Below, piece by piece: positions 52,094-61,339 of a stretch of DNA of 64,000 bases (position 1 is its first letter; every line of letters begins with the position of its first letter). The translations under genes and the position numbers were made by a program. The notes below the pieces were generated by a model, which saw only the letters and a list, made by a program, of their open reading frames with translations, had not been told where the DNA came from and did no database searches. The DNA is from Fuscovulum ytuae (lineage in GTDB: Bacteria > Pseudomonadota > Alphaproteobacteria > Rhodobacterales > Rhodobacteraceae): assembly GCF_029953595.1 (NCBI RefSeq), contig NZ_CP124535.1, positions 2,959,001 through 3,023,000 of the forward strand, in the 5' to 3' direction.

Positions 52094-53542
52094 TTATTCA
52101 GGATCGACGCGGTAAATCAATCTTTCGTCGCAGGGCGCGACTCGCAGGATGTTCGTCGTGCCCTGCACGTTGAAGGGCACGCCTGCGGTCAGGACGATCT
52201 GGTCCTTTTCGGTGGCGAAACCATAGGTGCGCGCGGCGCGGACGGCCGAGATGACGGCCCCTTTGAAGCGGTCCTGTTCTTCGGTGATCACGCAATGCGC
52301 GCCCCATGTCAGGCACATGCGGCGGGCGGTTTCCATCAGCGGGGTCAGCGCGATGATCGGCACGCGGGGGCGTTCGCGCGCCACGAGGCTGACCGTGGTG
52401 CCGGATTGCGAGAAGCAGCAGATCGCCTTGATATCGGCGCTTTCCGCAATTTCGCGCGCGGCAGACACGATGGCATCGGCAACAGAGGTGCGGTTGACGC
52501 TGCGGCTGGCTTCGATGATCTGGCGGTAGACGGCATCGCCCTCGACGCTGATTGCCACGTTGTTCATCGTGGTAACCGCCTCGACCGGGTATTTTCCGGC
52601 GGCCGATTCGGCCGAGAGCATGACAGCATCCGCGCCTTCATAGATGGCGGTGGCGACGTCCGACACCTCGGCCCGGGTGGGCATGGGCGATTCGATCATC
52701 GATTCGAGCATCTGGGTCGCAACGATCACCGGTTTTGCCGCAGCCCGCGCGCCGCGGACCAGTTTCTTCTGGATCGGCGGCACGGAATGGACGGGCAGTT
52801 CGACGCCAAGGTCGCCGCGGGCGACCATGATGCCGTCCGACACATCAAGGATGGCGTCATAGGCCTTTACCGCCGCGGGCTTTTCGATCTTGGACAAGAC
52901 GGCGGCGCGGCCACGGGCCAGATCGCGCGCCTCGATCACATCTTCGGGGCGCTGGACGAAGGACAGGGCCAGCCAGTCGACACCCAGTTCGCAGGCAAAT
53001 TCTAGATCCTTGCGGTCTTTGTCCGACAGAGCGGCGAGCGGCAGCACAACGTCGGGGACGTTCACACCCTTGCGGTTCGAGATGGTGCCGCCCACCGTCA
53101 CGGTGCAGTTGGCAAAGTCCTTGCCGCAGGTTTCCACCTTGAGCCGGATCTTGCCGTCATTCACCAGAAGCGAGGCGCCGGGTTCGAGGGCGGCGAAAAT
53201 CTCAGGATGCGGGAGTTGCACACGGGTCGCATCACCCGGTGCGGGATCAAGGTCCATGCGGAAGGCTGCGCCATCAGCCAGTTCCTCGCCCGCAGGATTG
53301 GCGAAGGTGCCAACGCGCAGCTTGGGCCCCTGAAGATCAGCCAGAATGGCGATGGGGCGGCCCGTATCGGCTTCGACCTGACGGATGATCGTGTGGCGCG
53401 CACGGATATCGTCATGCGTGCCGTGCGACATGTTCAGGCGGAACACATCGGCGCCTGCTTCGAACAGGGCGCGGATGGTTGCGTAATCACTGGAGGCCGG
53501 TCCGAGTGTGGCCACGATCTTGACGTTCCGAAGGCGTCTCAT
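52094..53542 (-). CDS. pyk: Pyruvate kinase
   Basis: A 482-residue glycolytic enzyme converting phosphoenolpyruvate and ADP to pyruvate and ATP. Motifs are KIVATLGPAS and FRLNMSHGTHDD at the N terminus, ADLQGPKLRVG near 68, AVLSKIEKPAAVKAYD with the catalytic Lys near 215, MVARGDLGVELP near 240 and VATQMLESMIESPMPTRAEV near 270. A C-terminal allosteric domain is present (CFSQSGTTVSLVARERP). Normal length; single gene. Confidence 0.98.
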   Translation of the reverse strand: MRRLRNVKIVATLGPASSDYATIRALFEAGADVFRLNMSHGTHDDIRARHTIIRQVEADTGRPIAILADLQGPKLRVGTFANPAGEELADGAAFRMDLDPAPGDATRVQLPHPEIFAALEPGASLLVNDGKIRLKVETCGKDFANCTVTVGGTISNRKGVNVPDVVLPLAALSDKDRKDLEFACELGVDWLALSFVQRPEDVIEARDLARGRAAVLSKIEKPAAVKAYDAILDVSDGIMVARGDLGVELPVHSVPPIQKKLVRGARAAAKPVIVATQMLESMIESPMPTRAEVSDVATAIYEGADAVMLSAESAAGKYPVEAVTTMNNVAISVEGDAVYRQIIEASRSVNRTSVADAIVSAAREIAESADIKAICCFSQSGTTVSLVARERPRVPIIALTPLMETARRMCLTWGAHCVITEEQDRFKGAVISAVRAARTYGFATEKDQIVLTAGVPFNVQGTTNILRVAPCDERLIYRVDPE

Positions 53543-53683
53543 ATGCCTCGTTCCTTATGCAGTTCTTCATTTTGTCGTGGGCCGAGGCGGGTTATGGCGC
53601 AATCGGGGGCCTGCCGCAACTGGCGCTTTCCCTTTCGTCAGAATAAATGACGAATTCATGAAGAGAGCAGGGGGTCGGCGGCG

Positions 53684-54418
53684 GTGACTGCCTATCGGAT
53701 CATCGGGGAAGACAGGCCGGGGCGCTGGCTTGTGACCTGCGACCATGCGACGAACCGGGTGCCGGATTGGGTGGCGGGGGGCGATCTGGGGATCGGGCCT
53801 GCGGATATGGGCCGTCATATCGCCTATGACATCGGTGCGGCGGGGGTGGCCGAGGCGCTGGGTGCGGCGCTGAACAGCCCGGTGGCGATGTCTGATTTCA
53901 GTCGCTTGGTGATCGACCCGAACCGGGGCGAGGATGACCCGACGCTGGTGATGCGGCTTTATGACGGCACGATCATCCCGGCGAACCGCCACATTGATGC
54001 GACCGGGGTGGAAGAGCGATTGGCGCGGCTTTATCGCCCCTATCACGACGCGCTGGCGCGGCTGGCGGGGCGGCGGCCCGATGTGGTGATCGTGGCGGTG
54101 CATTCCTTCACCCCCTGCCTGAAGGGGCGCGCGCCCCGGCCTTGGCATGTGGGCGTGCTGCATTCGCATCTGGACGAACGGCTAAGCCGCGCGTTGATCG
54201 AGGTGCTGCGGGGCGAAGTCGATCTTTGCGTGGGTGACAACGAGCCCTATTCCGGCCATCTGCCCGGTGATGCGATCGACCGCCACGCCCTGCGCTGGGG
54301 GCGGCAGAACACGCTGGTCGAGGTGCGGAATGACCTCATCGCCACGCCCGCGGCGCAGGCTGCGTGGGGTGCGCGGCTGGCACCGCTTTTGGAACAGGCG
54401 TTGGCCCTTGTGGACTAA
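53684..54418 (+). CDS. N-formylglutamate amidohydrolase family protein
   Basis: A 244-residue FGase-like zinc hydrolase. Conserved are VTCDHATNRVP near residue 18, HIAYDIGA, SRLVIDPNRGEDDP near 75, ANRHID, HSFTPCLKG near 142 (metal and substrate region) and VGDNEPYSG near 185. Classic members remove the formyl group of N-formylglutamate in histidine breakdown, but no hut genes are here. Alternative roles on other formyl or acyl amides are possible. It is followed by a DUF1244 gene on the same strand. Confidence 0.9.
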   Translation: MTAYRIIGEDRPGRWLVTCDHATNRVPDWVAGGDLGIGPADMGRHIAYDIGAAGVAEALGAALNSPVAMSDFSRLVIDPNRGEDDPTLVMRLYDGTIIPANRHIDATGVEERLARLYRPYHDALARLAGRRPDVVIVAVHSFTPCLKGRAPRPWHVGVLHSHLDERLSRALIEVLRGEVDLCVGDNEPYSGHLPGDAIDRHALRWGRQNTLVEVRNDLIATPAAQAAWGARLAPLLEQALALVD

Positions 54419-54514
54419 GGATCGTGGGGTGGAGCCCCACCCTACGCCGGGACGGTGGGGGGGTGGTGCATGGGTCGTCGCTGCCCTACCTTTGCGAAAA
54501 CACAGGAGCGTGCC

Positions 54515-54823
54515 ATGCCCGAGATCGATGATGCCACCATGCAGGCCCTTGAAGCCGCAGCCTATCGCCGGCTGCGCGATCACCTGCGCGCGCGGACCGA
54601 TGTGCAGAACATCGACCTGATGAACCTTGCCGGGTTCTGCCGCAACTGCCTGAGCCGCTGGATGGCCGAGGCCGCTGCCGAGGCGGGCGTGCCTTTGGGC
54701 AAGGAAGAGGCCAAGACGCTGGTCTATGGGATGCCCTATGACGATTGGAAAGCCCTGCACCAGGCGGAGGCGACCGATGCCCAAAAGGCCGCCTTCACCG
54801 AGGCCTTCAAGACCCACGGCTGA
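54515..54823 (+). CDS. DUF1244 family protein
   Basis: 102 residues, mostly helical, with the conserved AAAYRRLRDHLRARTDVQNI and LMNLAGFCRNCLSRWM and GMPYDDWK of DUF1244. Two Cys in FCRNC may bind metal. Function unknown. CAGGAG precedes the ATG at 54515. Encoded about 100 nt after the FGase-like gene. Confidence 0.9.
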   Translation: MPEIDDATMQALEAAAYRRLRDHLRARTDVQNIDLMNLAGFCRNCLSRWMAEAAAEAGVPLGKEEAKTLVYGMPYDDWKALHQAEATDAQKAAFTEAFKTHG

Positions 54824-55032
54824 GTCGATTCTGACGGAGGGGTAAGGAATGGGGCCGTGGGCGGGGCGCGGCTTGCCCGTGATTGTTTCCGAATCGGGGA
54901 CGATCTGCGCCGTTACCTAGAAATGCTTTCGAAACCCTTTCAATTTCGCGCCTTTGGCAAAAGGAATTTGTCAGAATCATGGCGGCAGTGGCAGGTTCAG
55001 ATCCGTGATGTGCCTGTTCGTGGGGTTTTGTA

Positions 55033-56403
55033 ATGAGTGCGCTTTTGCTTTTGCTGGCCGGTTTGCCGCTTTTGTCTGTGATGGATGGCCAGAACGACGA
55101 CGATCTGACCACCGATGACGACACGCCGGATATGCCCGATGACAATGGCACCGATCTTGTCGCCGAGGCGATGTCGTTCAGCGTAGCCCCGGCAGCCGCT
55201 GCAGAACCCTCGGCTACAGCCGATGGCGAATTGCGGGGTGGCACGGCAGCGGATGACCGCATTTTCGGTCAGACGGGCAATGACACGCTCCTTGGCAGGG
55301 GTGGCGATGACCTGTTGCAGGGCGGCGCGGGTGACGACAGCATCTATGGCGGCGCGGGCAATGATGTCGGCGGGGGCGGGACCGGGAACGACCTTCTGGT
55401 GGGTTTGGCGGGGAATGACACGCTGCGCGGCGGCTTTGGCGCGGATCGGTTGTTCGGCGGAGAAGATGACGATCAGCTTTACGGCAATGCCGGCAATGAC
55501 CTGCTTGCAGGGGGCGAGGGGGATGACCTGATCCTTGGCGGGGCGGGCGAGGATGCCATCTCTGACGGGCTGGGCAAGGATACTGTCTTTGGCGGTGCCG
55601 GGGACGATCTGGTGGTGGCCCTTGGCGACAGGGATGTCGATGCCTTCTACCTTGGGGCCGGGAATGACGAATTCGGCGGTGCCGCGGATGACAGCGGTCA
55701 CTTGGTGCGCGGTGGCGCGGGCAATGATGCCATCGTCGGCGGCGGGGGCGCAGATGACCTGTTCGGCGAACTTGGCAACGACACGTTGATCGGCGGCGCG
55801 GGGGACGATTCCCTGAATGGCGGCTTTGGGGTGGATAGCCTTGATGGCGGCGACGGGGCGGATACGCTGCTGGGCGGGACCCAGAATGACATTCTGGTGG
55901 GTGGCAGTGGCAATGACAGCCTCGACGGTGGTGCCGACGACGACTGGCTGATCGGTGGGAGCGGCAATGACAGCCTGACCGCGGGGGGCGGCAATGACAG
56001 GCTGTTCGGGGGGACCGGCGATGATGTCATTGATGGCGTGGACGAGCCGGCCGGCCCTCCGGCTGAGGTGATCGGTCAGGACGTGATCGATGCCGGGGCC
56101 GGGAATGATTCAGTGCGTGCGGACGGCATCGACTCTGTGACGCTGGGTGCAGGGAATGACAATCTTTTCGTGGCTGATCCCTCCAACGTGGTTGTGACCG
56201 ACTTCAACCCGGCCGAGGATTCGATCGAGATCGGCTATGAGGGCACGGTCCAGCCGGCACTGGGGCTGCGGGATGTGGATATCGGCAATGGCCGGACCGG
56301 GGTGGTCGTGGAACTGGATGGCGAGGCGTCCATGCTTTTGGAAGGCCAAACCGTGGCTGCCCTGAGGGATGTGACCTTCGTCTTTTCGCGGCTGACGGCG
56401 TGA
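55033..56403 (+). CDS. Calcium-binding RTX-type repeat protein with hydrophobic N terminus
   Basis: A 456-residue acidic protein. It begins with a short hydrophobic helix ([19 protein letters not shown]), then an Asp-rich linker ([17 protein letters not shown]), then more than 20 GGxGxDxxx repeats from about residue 80 to 340 ([20 protein letters not shown]). The C-terminal module has [18 protein letters not shown], the VxDFxPxxDxI motif also found in the protein at 31903. Such proteins bind calcium outside the cell after type I secretion; the hydrophobic start suggests membrane tethering instead or as well. Single gene, no secretion genes adjacent. Confidence 0.86.
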   Translation: MSALLLLLAGLPLLSVMDGQNDDDLTTDDDTPDMPDDNGTDLVAEAMSFSVAPAAAAEPSATADGELRGGTAADDRIFGQTGNDTLLGRGGDDLLQGGAGDDSIYGGAGNDVGGGGTGNDLLVGLAGNDTLRGGFGADRLFGGEDDDQLYGNAGNDLLAGGEGDDLILGGAGEDAISDGLGKDTVFGGAGDDLVVALGDRDVDAFYLGAGNDEFGGAADDSGHLVRGGAGNDAIVGGGGADDLFGELGNDTLIGGAGDDSLNGGFGVDSLDGGDGADTLLGGTQNDILVGGSGNDSLDGGADDDWLIGGSGNDSLTAGGGNDRLFGGTGDDVIDGVDEPAGPPAEVIGQDVIDAGAGNDSVRADGIDSVTLGAGNDNLFVADPSNVVVTDFNPAEDSIEIGYEGTVQPALGLRDVDIGNGRTGVVVELDGEASMLLEGQTVAALRDVTFVFSRLTA

Positions 56404-56446
56404 TCAGGGGCGGGGCGGCCCAAGGGTCGCCCCAGTCCGAAAGCCG

Positions 56447-57307
56447 TTAGATCGCCGCCTTGCGCATCTCGTCGATGTAAAGTTCGCGCAGGCGGGTGGC
56501 GACGGGGCCGGGTTTGCCCGTACCGATCGCCGCGCCGTCGATTTCGACCACCGGCATGACGAAGATGGTGGCGGCGGTGGCGAAGGCCTCGTCGGCCTGT
56601 TTCACCTCATCCACCGTGAAGGGGCGTTCCTCCACCTCGAACTGCGCCTCGGCGGCAAAGCGGAGGACCGCGGTGCGGGTGATCCCGTGCAGGATATCGT
56701 TCGACAATTGCCGCGTGATGATGCGGTTGCCCTTGATGATATAGGCGTTGTTCGAGGTGCCTTCGGTCACGACGCCATCCTCGACCATCCATGAATCATC
56801 CACACCCGCCTTCTTGGCCATCATCTTGGCCATGGAAGGGTAAAGGAGTTGCACCGTCTTGATGTCGCGCCGGCCCCAGCGGATGTCGGGGACCGAGATC
56901 ACGCGAAAACCGGTCTTGGCGGCGGGAGCATCGGCAAGGTTGGGGATATCCTGCGTGAAGGCCACGATGGTGGGTTTCACCGACTCGTCGGGAAAGACGA
57001 AGGACCGGTCGCCCGGATTGCCGCGCGTGACTTGCAGATAGATCATGCCCTGATCGATGCCGTTCAGACGGATCAATTCGCGATGCATGGCGATCAGGTC
57101 ATCATCTGAACAGGGGGCCTGCATATCCAGCGCCTCAAGGCTGCGGTGCAGGCGTTTCGTGTGGCCGTCGAAGTCCACCAGCTTGCCATCAAGGACAGAG
57201 GTCACCTCATAGACGCCATCGGCCATCAGGAAACCCCGGTCAAAGACCGAAACGGTGGCCTGATCTTCGGGCAGGTAGCTGCCGTTGACATAGACGGTGC
57301 GGGTCAT
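56447..57307 (-). CDS. dat: D-amino-acid transaminase (class IV, PLP-dependent)
   Basis: A 286-residue fold-type IV aminotransferase. FDRGFLMADGVYEVTSV near residue 23 opens the domain, YLQVTRGNPGDRSF near 92 and VTEGTSNNAYIIKGN near 183 are family motifs, and the PLP Lys lies in RDIKTVQLLYPSMAK near residue 150. The sequence fits D-alanine/D-glutamate transaminase better than branched-chain or aminodeoxychorismate enzymes. A dipeptide-epimerase gene lies about 290 bp upstream on the same strand, consistent with handling D-amino acids from peptidoglycan turnover. Confidence 0.9.
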   Translation of the reverse strand: MTRTVYVNGSYLPEDQATVSVFDRGFLMADGVYEVTSVLDGKLVDFDGHTKRLHRSLEALDMQAPCSDDDLIAMHRELIRLNGIDQGMIYLQVTRGNPGDRSFVFPDESVKPTIVAFTQDIPNLADAPAAKTGFRVISVPDIRWGRRDIKTVQLLYPSMAKMMAKKAGVDDSWMVEDGVVTEGTSNNAYIIKGNRIITRQLSNDILHGITRTAVLRFAAEAQFEVEERPFTVDEVKQADEAFATAATIFVMPVVEIDGAAIGTGKPGPVATRLRELYIDEMRKAAI

Positions 57308-57598
57308 GGGTGTCTCCCTGCGCTATTGGTTGGCTGCGGTTAGGGCGCATGGGGCGCGCTGGGTCAAGGGGGAATTGCGCCTTCCCTTGAGCCGGACGGG
57401 ATAGCCTTGGATGAGGCTGCCGAGTTCCTTTGGGGCATGCGGCGATTGTGCCATGTGGTGGGTCTGACCGTCGCGGCCCGCACTGAGGGATGGGGTCGTG
57501 GCTGCGCGCCATGGCCTGTCGATCCATGATGCCATGAGTGTCGGGGCGGCCTTGGTGGCGGGTTGCGGGCGGGTCTGTGCCGGCTTGCCCGGTCCTCT

Positions 57599-58561
57599 CT
57601 ATCCCCACAACGCGGCATCGGGTGGGTGCACCCCGTCATCGTCATAGCGCAGCGCATGGTCCCGGTCCCGCGCCAGCAGAAGCGGGCCGTCCAGATCGGT
57701 GAAGGCCGCCGCCTGCGCGGGCAGGATCGCGGGGGCCATGGCAAGCGAGGTTCCCACCATGCAGCCGACCATCAGGCCGAACCCCATATTGCGGGCGGTA
57801 TCGGCCATGAGCAGCGCCTCGGTCAGGCCCCCGGTCTTGTCGAGCTTCAGGTTCACCATGTCATACTTGCCGCGCAGGGCGGTCAGGCTGTGGCGGTCAT
57901 GCGCGCTTTCATCGGCGCAGATGGGGATGGGGTGGGGGATTTCGGCCAGCATGTCATCCGCCCCGGCGGGCAGGGGCTGTTCTACCAGCGCCACGCCAAG
58001 GCGCAGAAGATGGGGCGCAAGGTCGGCATATATTTCGGGCGTCCAGCCTTCGTTGGCGTCGATGATGATGGTGGCGCGCGGTGCGCCTGCCCGGACGGCC
58101 TCAAGCCGTGGCATGTCGTCCGGGGTGCCGAGCTTGATCTTCAACAGCGGGCGGAGGGCATTTTCCAGCGCCTGTGCGCGCATCGCATCGGGCGTATCGA
58201 GTGACAGGGTGAAGGCGGTGATGCAGGGGCGAGGTGCGGGCAGGCCCGCAAGGTGCCAGACGCGGGTGCCTTTGACTTTCGCCTCCCAATCCCAGAGCGC
58301 GCAGTCGACGGCATTGCGCGCCGCGCCGGGGGGAAGGGCTTCTTGCAGGGTGGCCCGCATGATGCCGTCGGGCAGGGCGGCGATCTGGGCCAAAACCCCT
58401 TCGGGTGTTTCGCCATAGCGCGGATAGGGGACGGCTTCGCCCCGTCCCGTGATACCCTGGCGGGTAACGGTCACCGTCACCGCCCGCGCCTCAGTCTTTG
58501 ATCCGCGCGAGATGGTGAAGGCGCGGGCAAGGGGGAAACTTTCCAGCGTGGCGGTGATCAT
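57599..58561 (-). CDS. Dipeptide epimerase (L-Ala-D/L-Glu epimerase type, enolase superfamily)
   Basis: A 320-residue enolase-superfamily enzyme. The N-terminal capping domain starts SFPLARAFTISRGSKTEAR; the barrel carries LLKIKLGTPDD (Lys-x-Lys), TIIIDANEGW (metal Asp), ALVEQPLPAG (Glu), ICADESAHDRHSL (Asp-Glu) and NLKLDKTGG with the second catalytic Lys. These are the residues of L-Ala-D/L-Glu epimerases used in murein peptide recycling. Other dipeptide specificities cannot be excluded. Its product would feed the D-amino-acid transaminase homologue next to it. Confidence 0.9.
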   Translation of the reverse strand: MITATLESFPLARAFTISRGSKTEARAVTVTVTRQGITGRGEAVPYPRYGETPEGVLAQIAALPDGIMRATLQEALPPGAARNAVDCALWDWEAKVKGTRVWHLAGLPAPRPCITAFTLSLDTPDAMRAQALENALRPLLKIKLGTPDDMPRLEAVRAGAPRATIIIDANEGWTPEIYADLAPHLLRLGVALVEQPLPAGADDMLAEIPHPIPICADESAHDRHSLTALRGKYDMVNLKLDKTGGLTEALLMADTARNMGFGLMVGCMVGTSLAMAPAILPAQAAAFTDLDGPLLLARDRDHALRYDDDGVHPPDAALWG

Positions 58562-58636
58562 CGGGGCCTCCTGTCGCGGCGGAGGGGGCGCGAGGTGGGC
58601 CGCGCTGTCAAGTCATGCTGCACCTGCGAAATGCCG

Positions 58637-58656
58637 CTTGCGCAGTGCAGCGCAAG
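58637..58656. promoter_or_regulatory. Operator-like inverted repeat upstream of mcl1
   Basis: Perfect 7-bp arms CTTGCGC and GCGCAAG separated by AGTGCA, 50 bp before the mcl1 ATG and between the divergent mcl1 and dipeptide-epimerase genes. Size and place fit a dimeric regulator site. The regulator is unknown. Confidence 0.5.
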
Positions 58657-58705
58657 AATATAACTCTAGCGCAGCCTGATCCGAAATTTCCTTGCGAGAA
58701 CGACC

Positions 58706-59662
58706 ATGAGCTTTCGCCTGCAACCCCCCGCCCCCGCCCGCCCGAACCGCTGCCAATTGTTTGGCCCCGGATCGCGGCCTGCGATCTTTGCCAAGATGGC
58801 GGCAAGCGAGGCGGATGTGATCAACCTTGATCTGGAGGATTCCGTCGCGCCATCCGACAAGGCCATCGCGCGCGAGAACGTCATTGACGCGATTTCATCG
58901 GTCGATTGGGGGCGCAAGACGCTTTCGGTGCGGATCAACGGTCTGGATACGCCGTGGTGGTATCGCGATGTGGTGGACCTTCTGGAAAAGGGCGGCGAAC
59001 GACTGGATCAGATCATGATCCCCAAGGTGGGCTGCGCCGAAGATATCTATGCCGTCGATGCGCTGGTCACGGCGGTGGAGCGGGCAATGGGGCGGACAAA
59101 GCCGATTGCTTTTGAGGTCATCATCGAATCGGCGGCCGGGATTTCCCATGTGGAAGAGATCGCCAAGGCCTCGCCGCGCTTGCAGGCCATGAGCCTTGGG
59201 GCTGCGGATTTCGCGGCCAGCATGGGGATGCAGACGACGGGCATCGGTGGGACGCAGGAAAACTATTACATGCTGCGCGAGGGAGCGAAGCATTGGTCCG
59301 ACCCGTGGCATTGGGCACAAGCGGCCATCGTCGCGGCCTGTCGGACTCATGGCATCCTGCCCGTCGATGGCCCCTTTGGTGATTTCTCTGATGATGAAGG
59401 CTTCCGCGCGCAGGCGCTCCGGTCGGCGACGCTGGGCATGGTGGGGAAATGGGCGATCCACCCGAAACAGGTGACGCTGGCGAATGAGGTCTTCACACCA
59501 TCCGCGCAGGCGGTGGCCGAGGCGCGCGAAATTCTAGAGGCGATGGAGGCCGCCAAGGCGCGGGGCGAGGGCGCTACGGTCTATAAGGGTCGTCTGGTGG
59601 ATATCGCATCGATCAAACAGGCCGAGGTGATCGTGCGGCAGTCTGAATTGATCGCCGGTTGA
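58706..59662 (+). CDS. mcl1: L-malyl-CoA/beta-methylmalyl-CoA lyase
   Basis: A 318-residue CitE/HpcH-type lyase that cleaves malyl-CoA to glyoxylate and acetyl-CoA and forms or cleaves beta-methylmalyl-CoA, as in the ethylmalonyl-CoA pathway of Rhodobacter. Motifs are NRCQLFGPGSRPAIFAKM, VINLDLEDSVAPSDK near residue 38, SVRINGLDTPWW, EVIIESAAGI (metal Glu near 140), SLGAADFAASMGMQTTGIGG (metal Asp) and [14 protein letters not shown] related lyase-like gene sits at the right edge of the window. It probably has its own promoter with the operator-like repeat upstream. Confidence 0.94.
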   Translation: MSFRLQPPAPARPNRCQLFGPGSRPAIFAKMAASEADVINLDLEDSVAPSDKAIARENVIDAISSVDWGRKTLSVRINGLDTPWWYRDVVDLLEKGGERLDQIMIPKVGCAEDIYAVDALVTAVERAMGRTKPIAFEVIIESAAGISHVEEIAKASPRLQAMSLGAADFAASMGMQTTGIGGTQENYYMLREGAKHWSDPWHWAQAAIVAACRTHGILPVDGPFGDFSDDEGFRAQALRSATLGMVGKWAIHPKQVTLANEVFTPSAQAVAEAREILEAMEAAKARGEGATVYKGRLVDIASIKQAEVIVRQSELIAG

Positions 59663-59944
59663 CGCTGCGTCAACAATGAATCGTTGACAGGCCGCCTGTC
59701 CTGCGGGCAGGGTCTGGCAATCAAAGCGACAAAAACAGGCGCTTTGCAAAGATTACCCGCGCTGCGACCCACGGGGAGAGGAGGCCCCGCGCAGCATAGG
59801 GGAGGATGCACGCCCCGTGGCCCGGCCGCGGGGCGCTGCTGTTTCAACAAGGTGGCTTCTTGTCCTTGCGGATGCTCTATGCGGGCGAGTTGCATCTTGC
59901 CCCGCCTCTGGCCATATAGGGGCGATGCGCTTAGGGGGTGCCCC
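59663..59944. other. Intergenic region upstream of accA
   Basis: About 280 bp without a gene. It holds a palindrome CTTTGCAAAG at 59742-59751 and a GC-rich hairpin-prone stretch near 59810-59840. The first resembles TTTGCAAA-type sites reported for short-chain acyl-CoA regulators in this group, but only a single half is present. Confidence 0.45.
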
Positions 59945-60904
59945 ATGAACTATCTGGAATTCGAAAAGCCGCTGGCCGAGATCGAGGGCAAGGCGGAAGA
60001 GCTGCGCGCGATGGCGCGGGGCAATTCCGGCATGGATGTGACGAAAGAGGCCGAGGCGCTTGACCGCAAGGCGGAGGCGCTGCTCAAGGACCTGTATAAG
60101 GACCTGACCCCTTGGCGGAAATGTCAGGTGGCGCGGCACCCGGACCGCCCGCATTGCAAGGATTACATCGACGCGCTGTTCACCGAGTTCACCTCGTTGG
60201 CGGGGGATCGCAACTTTGCCGATGACCATGCCGTGATGGGCGGTGTGGCGCGGTTCAACGATCAGCCCGTGGTGGTGATTGGGCACGAGAAGGGCAACGA
60301 CACGAAAAGCCGGATCGAACGGAATTTCGGCATGGCCCGCCCCGAAGGTTACCGCAAGGCGATCCGCTTGATGGATATGGCGGATCGCTTCCGCCTGCCG
60401 GTGGTGACATTGGTCGACACGCCCGGCGCCTATCCCGGCAAGGGCGCAGAGGAGCGGGGGCAGGCCGAGGCCATCGCCCGATCCACGGCGAAATGCCTTG
60501 AGATCGGGGTGCCGCTGATTTCCGTCGTGATCGGCGAAGGCGGGTCGGGCGGGGCTGTGGCCTTTGCGACGGCCAATCGCGTGGCGATGCTGGAACATTC
60601 CGTATATTCCGTAATTTCGCCTGAAGGCTGCGCCTCGATCCTGTGGAAGGATGCTGAAAAGATGCGTGAGGCGGCGGAAGCGCTGCGCCTGACGGCGCAG
60701 GATCTGCAAAAGCTGGGAGTCATCGACCGGATCATCAAGGAACCCTTGGGTGGCGCCCAGCGGGGCCGGAAGGAAACGATCGAGGCGGTGGGCAAGGGCA
60801 TCGAGGCGATGCTGAAGGAATTGGCGGGGAAAAAGCCCGACGCTCTGATCAAGGACCGTCGCGCCAAATTCGTTGAGATGGGGTCAAAGGGTCTGGCCGC
60901 GTGA
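59945..60904 (+). CDS. accA: Acetyl-CoA carboxylase carboxyltransferase, alpha subunit
   Basis: A 319-residue subunit that transfers the carboxyl group from biotin to acetyl-CoA to start fatty-acid synthesis. It begins [20 protein letters not shown] with the family coiled N terminus, then [51 protein letters not shown] and [14 protein letters not shown], ending with [18 protein letters not shown] precedes the ATG at 59945. The stop overlaps the start of the SMR transporter gene. Confidence 0.97.
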   Translation: MNYLEFEKPLAEIEGKAEELRAMARGNSGMDVTKEAEALDRKAEALLKDLYKDLTPWRKCQVARHPDRPHCKDYIDALFTEFTSLAGDRNFADDHAVMGGVARFNDQPVVVIGHEKGNDTKSRIERNFGMARPEGYRKAIRLMDMADRFRLPVVTLVDTPGAYPGKGAEERGQAEAIARSTAKCLEIGVPLISVVIGEGGSGGAVAFATANRVAMLEHSVYSVISPEGCASILWKDAEKMREAAEALRLTAQDLQKLGVIDRIIKEPLGGAQRGRKETIEAVGKGIEAMLKELAGKKPDALIKDRRAKFVEMGSKGLAA

Positions 60905-61215
60905 ATGCCTGGGTGATCGTTCTGATCGCGGGCTTGTTGGAAACCGGCTGGGCGCTGGGGTTGAAATATTCGGACGGTTTCACCAAGCCCATCCCGTCGA
61001 TCCTGACAGTGGTGGGGGCGACGGCGTCCTTCTGGCTCTTGTCCATCGCGATGAAGGACCTGCCCGTCGGTACGGCCTATGCTGTCTGGGTGGGGATCGG
61101 AGCGGTGGGGACGGCGGTGCTGGCCGTGTTCCTGTTCGGGGACCCGGTCAATCTGATGCGGGTGGTGGGGATCTTGCTGATCATCGCGGGGATCGTGGCG
61201 TTGAAATTCGCCTGA
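60901..61215 (+). CDS. sugE: SMR family transporter (SugE/Gdx-like)
   Basis: A 104-residue four-helix small multidrug-resistance protein. The conserved Glu lies in [19 protein letters not shown] near residue 13 and [21 protein letters not shown] near 60 is the SugE/Gdx signature, whose characterised members export guanidinium. GTG start within the accA stop (GTGA), so it is coupled to accA translation. No guanidine riboswitch is expected since the gene has no leader of its own. Confidence 0.92.
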   Translation: MNAWVIVLIAGLLETGWALGLKYSDGFTKPIPSILTVVGATASFWLLSIAMKDLPVGTAYAVWVGIGAVGTAVLAVFLFGDPVNLMRVVGILLIIAGIVALKFA

Positions 61216-61256
61216 CGGCGCGGGGGGAAAGCCCCGGGGCGCTGCCCCGGACCCCG

Positions 61257-61278
61257 GAGTATTTGGGCCAAGATGAAG
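61257..61278 (+). repeat. 22-nt dispersed intergenic repeat, copy 4
   Basis: GAGTATTT-GGG-CCAAGATGAAG, 41 bp past the SMR gene stop and on the same strand. It is preceded by a GC-rich GCCCCGGGGC-type palindrome. Confidence 0.85.
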
Positions 61279-61292
61279 CCAAGAGCATGACA

Positions 61293-61327
61293 AAAGGGGC
61301 GGCCACCGGGACCGCCCCTTTGTTTGT
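61293..61327. terminator. Bidirectional rho-independent terminator
   Basis: A 10-bp stem AAAGGGGCGG/CCGCCCCTTT with T-rich tails on both sides (TTTGTTTG on plus; TTTTGTC on minus). It serves accA-sugE and the minus-strand mtkB gene. Confidence 0.85.
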
Positions 61328-61339
61328 CTCGCTGTCTGG

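Noticed and set aside
54424-54440. GTGGGG/CCCCAC hairpin after the FGase-like gene as a terminator
   Set aside because: Short stem with no T-run; not enough to call.
54827-54978. Inverted 9-bp words GATTCTGAC and GTCAGAATC flanking the gap before the second RTX-type gene
   Set aside because: Short and 134 bp apart; may be chance and has no target-duplication or gene content to support an element.
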